A stretch of 64,000 nucleotides of DNA from Bacillus sp. F19 (GCA_023823795.1 CP085710.1:3126001-3190000); one strand, 5' to 3'; counted from the first letter of the stretch, positions 42,430 through 51,689 are shown. Notes: generated from the letters alone by a model not told the origin. Made by a program: numbers and translations.

Positions 42430-42570
42430 ATCTCCACGCCGCCCCTGGAGGCTTTCCCTCCCATGTCTCAACGGGTCAATTGCCCTCTCATTCCTTCGTC
42501 ATGCCTATCCAAGGGGTGGAGGCCAGTTATGCTAAACTGATGGGTCACAGTGCCCTTTTGTTGAAGAAAC
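42430..42570 (-). ncRNA. Candidate guide RNA (bridge/seekRNA) of IS110 copy 1
   Basis: A noncoding region conserved with copy 2 (CCTGGAGGCTTTCCCTCCCA, TTCCTTCGTCATGCCTATCC, AAGGGGTGGAGGC). ATGCTAAACTG at 42529-42539 equals the right junction at 44050-44060 (11 bp). GTTGAAG at 42560-42566 is the complement of CTTCAAC in the left flank (42253-42259). The two guides bracket a GGG-CCC hairpin. Flanked by GAAATCCTACGAATAAG and its inverted partner at 42295. Confidence 0.68.
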
Positions 42571-42671
42571 CTGGTACTCCGTACATATTTGAAATCCTAC
42601 GAATAAGACAACATTCAAAATTAAAGTTAACTATTTTATATGATACATTTTATATAACTAATGTTTTATTT

Positions 42672-43945
42672 CTATGCTGCTAAAGGGGATAATACTTGGA
42701 CTTTATTTGGACAGTAAGACTCGTTTCGTCGTGCTATTCCTACAAAAATCCTTGCTAGTTTACCTATCAGTTTCATTATTGACTTCATTTTTTTTATCTT
42801 TTTTACCTTCACATTATGGGAATGGACTGCTTTAAACTCAGGGTTATTCATCACAAGGCTCATAGTTGCTAAGTAGAGGAAGCGTCGTAGTCTTGACCTT
42901 CCACGCTTTGAAATAACAATCTGACCTTTCCATTTGCCTGAACTTGCCTCTGCTAGATGTAATCCCGCATGACGTAATAGAGAGTTTCCGTGAGAGAATC
43001 CACTTAGATCTCCTGACTCACCTAGTATCCCAGCTAATGAAATTTCACTTATTCCTTTAATCATAAGTAGTTTTTTTGCAAATGGTATTTTGTTGAGAAC
43101 TTCATTAACTTGTTGTTCAACTCTTTCGAGTTGTTTTACAGCGAGGTCATATTCTTCTAATAATTGTTCTAGATGGAATTTATAAGCATCAAGTGCTTGT
43201 CCAGTTCCAATAGAAGATTTTGCTAGATTGATCAGTAATTGAGCTTTTTTAGGTCCTGGTTGTCTTTTCATTAATGACTTCCATCCCCTCATGACATCTA
43301 GTTGCTCCATTGAAGATATTTCATATGGAGTTGGAAACAAACGAAGGGTTGCGATGGCACCTTTACACGAAACATCTTTAAACACTTGTCTCAGCTCTGG
43401 AAAGACAACATCTACCCATCGATTTATTTGATTAATAGACATTACGAGACGTTTTACAATCACATCACGATTAGACATTAACACTCTAAGCTTCTCAAAT
43501 GATTCTGATGATGGGCGAATAAAGGAGTAATAGCCGTTTTTGACCATATCCGCGATAACGAGAGCATCTTTTTTATCACTCTTAGATTGAGTTTTATCAC
43601 GATTTTCTTTATTCCTTTTACTAAGTGGGGATTGACTGTTACTACCTCAATATTTTGGTTATATAACCATTTTGATAGGTTAATCCAGTAATGCCCTGTA
43701 GGCTCCACACCTACTATTTCTGCATCTAAGTTTTTTATTCTTTTTAAATCTTTAATCCAGTTTAATAGTTTAACGAACCCCTCTTCATTATTTTCAAATG
43801 TAATAGGGTCTCCAATTACAATTCCACGGAAGTTAACTGCTCTGGCAACGTGTAGTTGTTGAGCGATATCCACACCAACAATAAGATGTGTATCGGAAAT
43901 TCTTTCTATTAGTTGATTTTGTTTGTCTTGCATTTTAAAATTCAT
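42672..43945 (-). pseudogene. IS110-family transposase, copy 1, frameshifted
   Basis: DEDD transposase. The N-terminal frame (43478-43945) holds LIVGVDIAQQLHVARAVNFRG and EIVGVEPTGHYWINLSKWL, the RuvC-like DEDD half. It breaks near 43625, and the C-terminal frame (42672-43547) carries the Tnp20 domain (IKGISEISLAGILGESGDLSGFSHG; LRHAGLHLAEASSGKWKGQIVISKRGRSRLRRFLY). A one-base change inactivates it. Sequence is close to copy 2, distant from copy 3. Confidence 0.85.
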
Positions 43946-44176
43946 AGTAGGGCTTCCTCCTTAAGACTCTGAGTTAGATTGGACTCTATACTCGTATCTT
44001 ACTGAGGGGCTCTATTTTTTTCAAACCTGATATTTAACGATCTACAGGAATGCTAAACTGCCCCGTTAGTTTAAGTGTATCACTTCACAATTCCAATAGA
44101 GTAGAGTCTATTGAGACAGACATAAAATCGTGCAAAATAAGGATTCTTAAAGTCTCATACGACTTGTCTCAAAACT

Positions 44177-44214
44177 CTTACCGTTGTAAATCCGCATTTT
44201 CCTGACTGTACCCC
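44177..44214. repeat. Solo Tn3-family inverted repeat
   Basis: On the minus strand GGGGTACAGTCAGGAAAATG then CGGATTTACAACGGTAAG, 38 bp. Same end type as 57530. The rest of 44060-44271 has no gene. Confidence 0.78.
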
Positions 44215-44271
44215 TTTTAGACTTTGGTTATTAAACAAAACTTCCCCTTAGCAGTATTTAAAAAGCGTTTC

Positions 44272-44352
44272 CTCTTATTGAAGAAACGCCCCCGATTGTG
44301 GAATATCATTTATGTTGTCTTATCGAAGAAAAGCGCCCTTTAACGGAATAAC
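44272..44352. repeat. Dispersed repeat, two modules
   Basis: ACGCCCCCGATTGTGGAATA, then TATGTTGTCTTATCGAAGAA and GCGCCCTTTAACGGAATAAC. It lies about 40 bp past the subtilase stop. Confidence 0.85.
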
Positions 44353-44389
44353 CGAAACATGGAATTTGTTCAAAATAACTTAATTCATC

Positions 44390-45907
44390 TTATATACCCG
44401 TTCTAATTTCTTTTAATTGTAACTTTTCCTTTTTGTATTGTTTATAGGCTTCATGTAAAGCATTTGCTTTTTCAGCTATTAAATCTGGATCCGGTGTAAG
44501 TTCAAATTTTGGAAATTCCGATGACTTTAATAGATATTTGTCTACACACCATCGTACAGACAAATTTTCATCTTTTGCCCAAGGTATCCAAGATTCAATT
44601 TCGTTTGCTGGAGCATCTTGAAGAAGGCCATACATATATATCCCTCTCACACCTCCTTCACTTTCTGTCTGTAATTGGGCCCAGAATTTTTCTCTTTCTT
44701 CCGAATTTGCTGGTTTATGTAATCCTGAAACAGCAATGTTTCTAACGATACTTGAGGGATCTAATGTATACATCCATAAGTCTTTCCTGCTGCAGAGAGA
44801 GTGTTCTACTAGATATGATAGAGCTAAAGCTCGTTCTATCTCGCATTTCGATTGTAATGAATTTGTAGGATTTTCTACAGTAATTGGCCTTTTTATTTGA
44901 GGAGGAACATTGTTTGAATACCCTGTTTCCAAGGCTTTTAATACTTTTGAAACATTGACTTTTGGTGCAGGGTTATCATAGTTATCTATATAATCTCCCA
45001 GTTCCTTTAGAACATTTTTAAGTAATTGAATGTCGATATGTGGAAACTTTGAAAATAAGTATGCACAAATACCTGCTATTAAAGTTCCGGATCCACTTGT
45101 TCCGCCATAAAAGGCCACAGATCCTATAGAGCCATCTTTTTTATGAATAGGTACGGGTAAATACGTTCTTGGTCCTAAAATATCAGGTCTCATATGTCCA
45201 TCCCCATTCGGTCCCCATGGTTCATCGGTATGAGGGACATGTTGCTTTAAATCAGCGGAACCTCGATCGTTATAACCGCCTACAGCTAAATATTCAACAG
45301 GTGGTCTAATATTCGTTATTCTAGAATTTCCATTCGAACATACCACTAGAATGTCTTTTTCTAAAACTGGGGCCAGTGCTTTTACCGTGGAATTGTATCG
45401 GGTATTTTTTAACAAGTGAGTATTATCTAAAGCATGCCATCCCATACTTAAAACAATCTTTATATTCCATTGTTCTTGTTTCTCTAAAAGCCAGTTGATT
45501 CCTTTTTGTAGTCTCTCTCCTTCTCCTTCTCTAAATGCTCCATGGTTTAGTACTAAGAAGGTTGCTGCGGGAGATATTCCTGTATGAAGTTTACCATTGA
45601 TTTTGCAAGGTTGATGGGCTAAAGAAAGGACAGTTAATAATCCGTGTTCATCTTCAAAGTTTTTTATTTCTGCCGGTTCCTCAAATGCAGGCATCTGTAC
45701 TTTAATCGATAAATCGTCATGAACAGTAATGTATATAAGCCGTTCTTTTAAATGTTGGATACTTTGATGTGGTTTTAAGGTGTCGATGATTACGATTCCT
45801 ATATTGTGACCCGATGAATTAGAATCTGGAGCATCTGGAAACCCTAACCTTAACCAATTTGGATCATACTGAGTTTCAATCAATTTATTCACTCCTAAAT
45901 TTGACAT
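44390..45907 (-). CDS. Cytoplasmic subtilisin-like protease with C-terminal helical domain
   Basis: A 505-aa S8 subtilase with no signal peptide or propeptide. Catalytic Asp in IGIVIIDTLKPHQ near residue 41, His in FEDEHGLLTVLSLAHQP near residue 88, Ser in FYGGTSGSGTLIAGICAYL near residue 267. From about residue 355 a helical region (ALALSYLVEHSLCSRKDLWMY; DPSSIVRNIAVSGL; NLSVRWCVDKYLLKSS) looks like HEAT-type repeats, unusual for a subtilase. Lacking an export signal it should act inside the cell. A role in regulated or defence-linked proteolysis is possible but not shown. It stands alone. Confidence 0.82.
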   Translation of the reverse strand: MSNLGVNKLIETQYDPNWLRLGFPDAPDSNSSGHNIGIVIIDTLKPHQSIQHLKERLIYITVHDDLSIKVQMPAFEEPAEIKNFEDEHGLLTVLSLAHQPCKINGKLHTGISPAATFLVLNHGAFREGEGERLQKGINWLLEKQEQWNIKIVLSMGWHALDNTHLLKNTRYNSTVKALAPVLEKDILVVCSNGNSRITNIRPPVEYLAVGGYNDRGSADLKQHVPHTDEPWGPNGDGHMRPDILGPRTYLPVPIHKKDGSIGSVAFYGGTSGSGTLIAGICAYLFSKFPHIDIQLLKNVLKELGDYIDNYDNPAPKVNVSKVLKALETGYSNNVPPQIKRPITVENPTNSLQSKCEIERALALSYLVEHSLCSRKDLWMYTLDPSSIVRNIAVSGLHKPANSEEREKFWAQLQTESEGGVRGIYMYGLLQDAPANEIESWIPWAKDENLSVRWCVDKYLLKSSEFPKFELTPDPDLIAEKANALHEAYKQYKKEKLQLKEIRTGI

Positions 45908-45971
45908 AGTACGCTTAACATCCCTTTAACTTAATAATAATCATCTCAAATTGCCAATATTTCCTCAATAA

Positions 45972-46094
45972 GTTATTCAAGAATCTGGCCCTTTTGTAGA
46001 AGAACTTCAGAATCCACTTACTCCGTTAAACTGCCCTTTAATTCAATAAGAAAGGCGACACTTTGTTAAGCGATCGCCCCCGATTGTAGAATAG
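45972..46094. repeat. Composite dispersed repeat
   Basis: TTATTCAAGAATCTGGCCC, CTTACTCCGTTAAACTGCCC, AATTCAATAAGAAAGGCGAC, ACTTTGTTAAGCGATCG and CCCCCGATTGTAGAATAGC. Same module order as 11292-11416. It lies directly past the 62-aa gene's terminator. Confidence 0.85.
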
Positions 46095-46117
46095 CGTTTA
46101 TTTTAATTGCTTTATAA

Positions 46118-46163
46118 AAAACAGTGAAAACAGGGTCCTATTTATCCCTGTTTTCACTGTTCT
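46118..46163 (-). terminator. Terminator overlapping the 62-aa gene
   Basis: AACAGTGAAAACAGGG and CCCTGTTTTCACTGTT arms; the first arm contains the last codons and stop of the gene. Minus-strand T tract TTTTATAAAGC is weak. Confidence 0.75.
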
Positions 46164-46326
46164 TTATAGCTTCCACTTTATCTTCAAGGCTCTTAATACG
46201 TGCCTTTGTTTTATTGTTGGTTCGGAAAAACCAAACAAGTATTAAGACTATAATTAAAAGATAAGCATAACTTAAAAATTGAAAAATTAAGTCACCAATA
46301 TTCAAAATAATCACCTTCTCATTCAT
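46138..46326 (-). CDS. Small membrane protein (DUF4083-like), 62 aa
   Basis: ILNIGDLIFQFLSYAYLLIIVLILVWFFR is a membrane helix near residues 9-36, followed by a basic coiled tail (TNNKTKARIKSLEDKVEAIKN). This is the layout of the DUF4083 family of Bacillaceae; function unknown. GAAGGTGATTATTT-type ribosome site precedes the ATG. Solitary. Confidence 0.65.
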   Translation of the reverse strand: MNEKVIILNIGDLIFQFLSYAYLLIIVLILVWFFRTNNKTKARIKSLEDKVEAIKNSENRDK

Positions 46327-46394
46327 TTATTATGTATAACTTATATACGATTGTTTAGCATTTATGTTTCATTCTAAAGTAAAGTTCTACAGTT

Positions 46395-46430
46395 TTATTA
46401 ATGCCATTAATGCCCCCTTTAATTGAATAA
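46395..46430. repeat. Dispersed repeat overlapping a stop codon
   Basis: TTATTAATGCCATTAATGCC then CCCTTTAATTGAATAAG. It contributes the last three codons and stop (LFN-stop) of the NUDIX gene. Confidence 0.75.
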
Positions 46431-46814
46431 GGCCTGTATTTTATCAGCAACTTCTTTAGGTTTAACATTAATGTAAAAAAGTTCTTTAATGTCTATCCAC
46501 ATAGGTATATAGGAACCCTTAGCTCTTTCGTTATCTGTGAACTCTAGACCTTGTCCGGTGCCGAAAGTGCCACCAACAATTTCTCCTAAGAAGAAAAACT
46601 GCTTTCCATTAAACTCAATTTCTGCAATACATTCATTCACGCATATCTCGATTCCTAACTCTTCAAACGCTTCTCTTTTTGTTGCTTTCTCAGGCGTTTC
46701 GCCTATTTCTATTCCTCCACCTGGAAAGACATAATAAGTTATTCCATTTCTTATTCGTTTTATTAAAGCAACTTTGTTATTTTCTATAAGAACAGCAGAA
46801 GCTCTATCTCTCAT
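46419..46814 (-). CDS. NUDIX hydrolase
   Basis: A 131-aa NUDIX hydrolase with an intact box: GGGIEIGETPEKATKREAFEELGIEI (GX5EX7REUXEEXGU) near residues 34-59. Start MRDRASAVLIENNKVALIKRI is the usual first strand. Such enzymes cleave nucleoside diphosphate-linked compounds; substrate unknown. The C-terminus ...KIQALFN-stop is encoded by a dispersed repeat, suggesting the repeat arrived at, or was retained at, the gene end. AGAGAGG is the ribosome site. Confidence 0.87.
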   Translation of the reverse strand: MRDRASAVLIENNKVALIKRIRNGITYYVFPGGGIEIGETPEKATKREAFEELGIEICVNECIAEIEFNGKQFFFLGEIVGGTFGTGQGLEFTDNERAKGSYIPMWIDIKELFYINVKPKEVADKIQALFN

Positions 46815-46893
46815 AACAACCTCTCTTTCTTAGATAATTTCTGACAAAACCATTGATAAGTAAAGGGCGTTCAAAAAGCCCCTGTTTAGCTTA

Positions 46894-46930
46894 ATAAAAG
46901 AGAGGAGTAAAATACTCTCCCCTCTTGCCA
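46894..46930 (-). terminator. Terminator of the MFS gene
   Basis: GAGGGGAGAGTA and TACTCCTCTC arms, imperfect, then TTTTATTA on the minus strand. Confidence 0.55.
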
Positions 46931-46934
46931 AAAA

Positions 46935-48152
46935 TTATATGTTATTCTTTCTCAACTGTTGTCTAAACAAATCCTTACTCTTTAAAGCCATAATGCTAAC
47001 TACCGCCAGTAAACCCCCAGAAAGAATAAAAATACTACGGACGCCGAAATAATCAGAAAGAATACCCATTATTAGCGAGGCAACTCCGAATGTACCTGTT
47101 CCAATTGTACCAAGGGAAGTATACACAGTTGCCAATTGTTCTTTTGGTACGGATGTCTGAACGACTGTTTGTTGAGGAATATTTTTTAATTGCCCAAAAA
47201 GACCAATTAAGGTGGACAAAATCAATGCGATTACAGGGAAACTCGTCAATCCAAATACAATCGTAAAAACGCACGACATAAAGGCTCCTGTAATTATAAA
47301 AACATTACGATTTTTATCTACAAATATGGAAAATTTAATACATAATAAACTTCCTACTACTAACCCTATAAAAAAAGAACCGTTGATAAAACCCCACCAA
47401 TATTCTTGTGCCTTTAATGCCTGCTCGACATAAACCAATAATATTGCTGCTATCCAAACGGAGCCAGCGATAGTTTCAAAAAACTCCATACGAACCACTG
47501 TTTTTAACAGGGGTGTACTACTAATCGTTTGCCATCCTTGTGTTAATAGTGTCCACTTTTTTTCTTGCGTTTCATCTTTGTTTTCCACATTTTTCAATAC
47601 ACCTAATATGATGCTCGAAAAAACAAATAGCACAATAACTATCCAAATCAGCTGGTTTGGATTGAATACAATTAATAGCATACTTCCAAAAAACCAAGTC
47701 CCTATTTGAATAGACTGGGTAATTGTTTCTGCTATTCCGTTTGCTTTGACTAAGCTATCCTCTTCCACATAATATGGAATTAAAGTCTGTCTAATTGGAT
47801 TTGCACAACCATCAAGGAGAGCAATCAAAGCAATCACTAAAAATATTAATGTAAAGTTACTTGAATCTACACCTACAGTCAAAAAAATGCCTAATCCAAA
47901 TAAAAAAACCGTTTTTCCTATTTGCGAACCAGTTAATAAATGTTTCAAGTTAAACTTACCTATTAGCAGTGGTGTTAAAATGCTTGAAATAAACATAGAA
48001 AAAGTAATGGTAAACGGAACGAAAGCAGATGCGGTAGCTGATTCGGTTAAACTATAAATTATGCTAATAACACCGACAATGTATAGCACATCACCTATAT
48101 TAGCTAGTGATTGACCGAGCATTAAAAAAAGAAAGTTTCGATTTGATTTCAA
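46935..48152 (-). CDS. MFS transporter
   Basis: A 405-aa major facilitator with about 12 helices: FLFLMLGQSLANIGDVLYIVGVISIIYSL in helix 1, LLIGKFNLKHLLTGSQIGKT in the helix 2-3 loop, and YFGVRSIFILSGGLLAVVSIMALK at the end. Looks like a drug or macrolide-type exporter of the MefA/YfmO class, by composition only. ATG 48152 follows GGGGG. Own terminator; no partner gene. Located directly upstream of IS110 copy 2. Confidence 0.85.
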   Translation of the reverse strand: MKSNRNFLFLMLGQSLANIGDVLYIVGVISIIYSLTESATASAFVPFTITFSMFISSILTPLLIGKFNLKHLLTGSQIGKTVFLFGLGIFLTVGVDSSNFTLIFLVIALIALLDGCANPIRQTLIPYYVEEDSLVKANGIAETITQSIQIGTWFFGSMLLIVFNPNQLIWIVIVLFVFSSIILGVLKNVENKDETQEKKWTLLTQGWQTISSTPLLKTVVRMEFFETIAGSVWIAAILLVYVEQALKAQEYWWGFINGSFFIGLVVGSLLCIKFSIFVDKNRNVFIITGAFMSCVFTIVFGLTSFPVIALILSTLIGLFGQLKNIPQQTVVQTSVPKEQLATVYTSLGTIGTGTFGVASLIMGILSDYFGVRSIFILSGGLLAVVSIMALKSKDLFRQQLRKNNI

Positions 48153-48514
48153 ATTTATCCCCCATTTCTAAATTGTCTTTAAAAACAGGGAAGTTAAATT
48201 GGAATATTTCGCATAAACTTTTCTCCTTTTATATATGCAATATGATAAAAACCTCAGGGGGATAACAAGACTTATCACTTTTGCATCTGAATTTTATAAT
48301 TTATATGATTACTTGAATTTTTAAAGTATTGTTAAACTCCCTCTGCTAGATGAGTATTTCTCTCGAATGCTCGCTTATTCGCAGGATTTCAATCCACTTG
48401 ATAGAATATGAATGAATGAATAAAAGGGGTTATGACCGTTTTGACAATGTGAAGGCAGATGGAAACAGAGGATTCAATATAAATCCTATAATATTCCATA
48501 TGCTGCACGCATAC

Positions 48515-48660
48515 TCCACGATGCCCCTGGAGGCTTTCCCTCCCATGTCTCAACGGGTCATGTTGACATGCCCTTTCATTCCTTCGTCATGCCTATCCAA
48601 GGGGTGGAGGCTGGTTTTGCTAACCTAACGGGTCATTGCCCTTTTGTTTAACACATCCAG
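48515..48660 (-). ncRNA. Candidate guide RNA of IS110 copy 2
   Basis: Conserved with copy 1 (TGGAGGCTTTCCCTCCCATG, ATTCCTTCGTCATGCCTATC). GTTTAAC at 48646-48652 is the complement of GTTAAAC in the left flank (48331-48337). TGCTAACCT at 48618-48626 matches the right junction TGCTAAACT with one mismatch. CATGTCAAC and GTTGAGACATG pair on the minus strand. Bounded by a CTTATTCG / CGAATAAG inverted repeat at 48374 and 48678. Confidence 0.68.
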
Positions 48661-48729
48661 TACTCCATGCTTTCTTTGAAATCCTACGAATAAGCCAATA
48701 CTCGCGAACATCTACTCAAATGGCTATTT

Positions 48730-50003
48730 TTATGCTGCTTCTTGAGTGATTGGGAATACTCTCTCTGGTACATATTCAGAACCACTTCTAGCCATTCCTA
48801 CCAAAACTCTAGCGAGTTTACCGCATAACTTCATGACGGATTTTATTTTCTTCATTTTTTTCACCTTCACATTTTTAGAATGAATCGCTTGAAATTCAGG
48901 ATTATTCATGATGAGGCTCATCGTCGCAATAAACAGGAACCGTCTCAGTCGGGACCTTCCTCGTTTGGACAAAATAATTTGTCCTTTCCATTTACCAGAG
49001 CTCGCTTCGGAGAGATGCAGCCCAACATGGCGAAGTAGAGCATTACCGTGAGCGAATCCACTTAAATCACCTGATTCACCGAGAATTCCAGCTAATGTGA
49101 TGGTGTGAATCCCTTTAATGGCAAGCATCTTTTCAGCAAAAGGTACCTGCATAAGCACATTTGTTACCTCTTGTTCAACGGCTTCAAGTTGGACAGTCGC
49201 AAGATCGTATTCCTCTAGTAACTGCTTCAATGGAACTTATGGGCGTTAAGAGCTGATTGAGTGCCGACAGATCGGTTTGCAAGAGTGATCAATGAATGAG
49301 CCTTGGCAGTTCCGGCATGTCTCTTCATAACTGTTTTCCATCCTTTCACGATATCATCGGCCTGTAATGAACGAAGTTCAAGTGGAGTAGGAAACAAGCG
49401 AAGCGTTGCGATGGCGCCTTTACTAGTCACGTCTTTAAATACGTCTCGAAACTCAGGAAAGACAATGTCGACCCATCGGTTAATCTGGTTGATTGAACTC
49501 ACACGTCGTTTGTTTACCACGTCCCGATTTGACATGAGGACACGAAGTTTTTCAAATGATTCTGGCGTGTAATAAACGATTGTATAGTAACCATTCTTCA
49601 CCATATCAGCAATCACAAGTGCATCTTTTTTATCGCTTTTTGATTGAGTATTATCTCTGTTTTCTTTGTTTCTTTTTACGCGATAAGGGTTTACAGTGAC
49701 AACCTCTATACGTTTTTCAGATAACCATTTTGATAGATTCATCCAGTAATGACCGGTAGGTTCCATCCCGACGGTGGTTTTTCCTAGTTTATATATACGT
49801 TTAAGGGAATCAATCCACTGAAGAAATTTTGTAAATCCGCCTTCACTGTTTTCGAATGTCAAAGGATCACCTATTATAATACCCCGGTAGTTTACAGCTC
49901 TGGCAACGTGGAAGTGTTGAGCAATATCTACACCCACAACAAGATGGTGATCTGTAATTTTTTCAATCAGTTGATTTTGTTTGTTTTGCATTTTAAAATT
50001 CAT
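48730..50003 (-). pseudogene. IS110-family transposase, copy 2, frameshifted
   Basis: Close relative of copy 1. The N-terminal frame (49227-50003) holds LVVGVDIAQHFHVARAVNYRG and TVGMEPTGHYWMNLSKWL with an intact DKKDALVIADMVKNGYY stretch. It stops at HKFH; the C-terminal frame (48730-49230) resumes at KQLLEEYDLATVQLEAVEQ through IKGIHTITLAGILGESGDLSG. One base change near 49230 breaks it. Different break from copy 1, so the two decayed independently. Confidence 0.85.
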
Positions 50004-50105
50004 AGTAGAGCTTCCTCCTTAAGATGGTTTAGATTGGTGTCTATTTCATCTTACTGAGGGGGCCTCTTTTTTTCAAAGTTGAAATTAACTCACTACAGGA
50101 ATGCT

Positions 50106-50158
50106 AAACTGTCTCGATTGCTTAAAATCAATTACAGATAAGCGCCCGATTATAAAAG
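50106..50158. repeat. Dispersed repeat at the copy 2 junction
   Basis: AAACTGTCTCGATTGCTTAA, then ATAAGCGCCCGATTATAAAA. Right-hand target flank of IS110 copy 2; about 70 bp past the CcdA gene's stop. Confidence 0.75.
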
Positions 50159-50228
50159 TTTGTCCTGGAACATTCACGCTGCATAGATATCGTGAAAGAC
50201 CAGCCTAATTACACCGTAATAAGAATTC

Positions 50229-50930
50229 TTAGAAACCTGTAAACCCCCTAAATACATAACTTGATAAGAAATTTGTTATTTTAGTCATCCAACCAAAATA
50301 TAAAAACACGCCCATAAAAATCATTGCATACCCACCAAATTGGTTTATATTTCTATTGTATTTTTTAATCCATTTAGAATTTCCAATGAAAAATGACATT
50401 AAAAAAAATGGTATTGAAAAACCAAATGTATAAGCAATCATATAAATTAAACCCTGCCCGGTATATAAACCTAAAGTGATAACGGCACCTAATATTGGTC
50501 CAACACAAGGTGTCCAACCAGCAGCATATCCTATTCCAATTAAAACGGAACCTAAATACCCTGAAGGACGATTTTTAAATGTGATTTTTCTATCCATCAT
50601 TAAGAACTTTGGTTTCAAAATGCCAACAACAACCAAACCAAAAAACACTATTAAAATTGCTCCTATCTTTTGAATTAGATCTTTGTATTGAGAAAAAAGA
50701 CTACCGATAATTGATGTTGATAATCCTAGAACAACAAAAATAATAGAAAACCCAAGCAAGAAGAAAAAGGTATGAAGCATTGCACTACGATTTAGTATGG
50801 AATTATCTCTTAACTCCCCCACCGACATTCCTGTAATATAAGATAAAAATGCAGGATAAAGAGGTAAACAACACGGAGATATAAATGAGAAAAACCCTGC
50901 ACCAAAAGCCAAAAAAATATTTAAGTCCAC
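50229..50930 (-). CDS. Cytochrome c biogenesis protein CcdA-like
   Basis: A membrane thiol-disulfide carrier of the CcdA/DsbD type, about 233 aa with six helices. SPCCLPLYPAFLSYITGMS holds the first redox Cys pair region and GYAAGWTPCVGPILGAVITLG the second. It moves electrons inward-to-outward for cytochrome c maturation or spore-envelope thiol reduction. The GTG at 50930 is preferred (GGAG eight bases upstream); the ATG-type start at 50948 lacks support. No thioredoxin-like partner is adjacent. Confidence 0.85.
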   Translation of the reverse strand: MDLNIFLAFGAGFFSFISPCCLPLYPAFLSYITGMSVGELRDNSILNRSAMLHTFFFLLGFSIIFVVLGLSTSIIGSLFSQYKDLIQKIGAILIVFFGLVVVGILKPKFLMMDRKITFKNRPSGYLGSVLIGIGYAAGWTPCVGPILGAVITLGLYTGQGLIYMIAYTFGFSIPFFLMSFFIGNSKWIKKYNRNINQFGGYAMIFMGVFLYFGWMTKITNFLSSYVFRGFTGF

Positions 50931-51048
50931 ATATTCATCTCCTACCACCGTCTAATTTCTATCCATCACAAACTTACACAGTCACATATTCCATTAAACT
51001 GTACATTTCTGGAATAACATACCATTCAAGGTGAATCACTTAATTTCC

Positions 51049-51130
51049 TTCCTTACTCCACAATCCTGCCCTTTACTTTAATAAGAAGAAGCGACACTTT
51101 GTTAAGTAATCGCCCCCGTTTGCCGAAGAT
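51049..51130. repeat. Composite dispersed repeat
   Basis: CCTTACTCCACAATCCTGCC, TTTAATAAGAAGAAGCGACA, CTTTGTTAAGTAATCGCC, then CCCGTTTGCCGAAG. It ends at the stop of the membrane protein gene. Confidence 0.8.
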
Positions 51131-51459
51131 TAATTTGCGATGTTTTTACGTCTTATATAAAAGGTAATTGGGTTAACAAATCCAAGGATTAAAATTACCA
51201 AGAACATATAGGTAGTAACTACATCTCCTCCTAAACCAAGTTCATCTACAATTATTGCATCGTAGTATAGCAATTGTGCAGATGCAATTACCGACACTAT
51301 TGATAATCCCACCACAGAAAGACCACTCACCATTTTTAGCCTTATTTTAGGAAAAATGATAATAAAAAACATAAGCAAAGCTGTAATAATAAACGTGACA
51401 AAAATAGGTCTTAATAATGTGAATGCTCCTAAGGTTTCGAATGAATCGTATGTATACAT
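51130..51459 (-). CDS. Membrane protein, 109 aa
   Basis: Four predicted helices: LGAFTLLRPIFVTFIITALLMFFIIIFP, VSGLSVVGLSIVSVIASAQLLYY, VVTTYMFLVILILGFVNPITFYI. Family not recognised. ATG 51459 with GGAGGTG seven bases before is preferred over 51489. Ends basic (RRKNIAN). It lies directly beyond a repeat and upstream of nothing on its strand; its upstream neighbour is IS110 copy 3. Confidence 0.65.
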   Translation of the reverse strand: MYTYDSFETLGAFTLLRPIFVTFIITALLMFFIIIFPKIRLKMVSGLSVVGLSIVSVIASAQLLYYDAIIVDELGLGGDVVTTYMFLVILILGFVNPITFYIRRKNIAN

Positions 51460-51689
51460 AAGCACCTCCAAAATCTTCTTATTCAACAATCCTCCCTCTA
51501 TAAAGAAAGGAATAACTCTGGATTTCTAGCTTTTTCTTAAGATTTCATCATGGTTTATTTTAATTAGACATCAAAGCTATGGATGTAAGTTGAAAATAAG
51601 GATATTTTTGGAGTGTCAGAGAAAAAAAGTCCTTAACTGCCTAACCACTCCTATCCAAAAAGTGGTTACCTAGTAAAAGTATGGTTGCA

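Larger units (their letters stand above)
42261..44054 (-). mobile_element. IS110-family element, copy 1
   Basis: About 1.79 kb, transposase on the minus strand, noncoding RNA region downstream of it. Low-end flank ATCTTCAACT; high end GGAATGCT. Joining the flanks gives TCTTCAACT plus AAACTGCCCC, which matches the dispersed repeat at 11342 (TCTTCAACTATACTGCCC). No inverted terminal repeats, as expected for this family. Boundaries are inferred from comparison of the three copies. Confidence 0.72.
48339..50105 (-). mobile_element. IS110-family element, copy 2
   Basis: About 1.77 kb, same orientation as copies 1 and 3. Low-end flank TATTGTTAAACT, high end GGAATGCT followed by AAACTGTCTCGATTGCTTAA, a repeat-like sequence. 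Starts CCCTCTG, like copy 1 (CCCTCAG) and copy 3 (CCCTCTA). Boundaries by comparison. Confidence 0.72.

Noticed and set aside
51601-51640. Alternative low boundary of IS110 copy 3 at AGTCCTTAACT (about 51638)
   Set aside because: It would give a plausible joined target, but the CCCTC start shared by all copies, the matching element length and the ATTGTTG guide match all favour 51493/51494.
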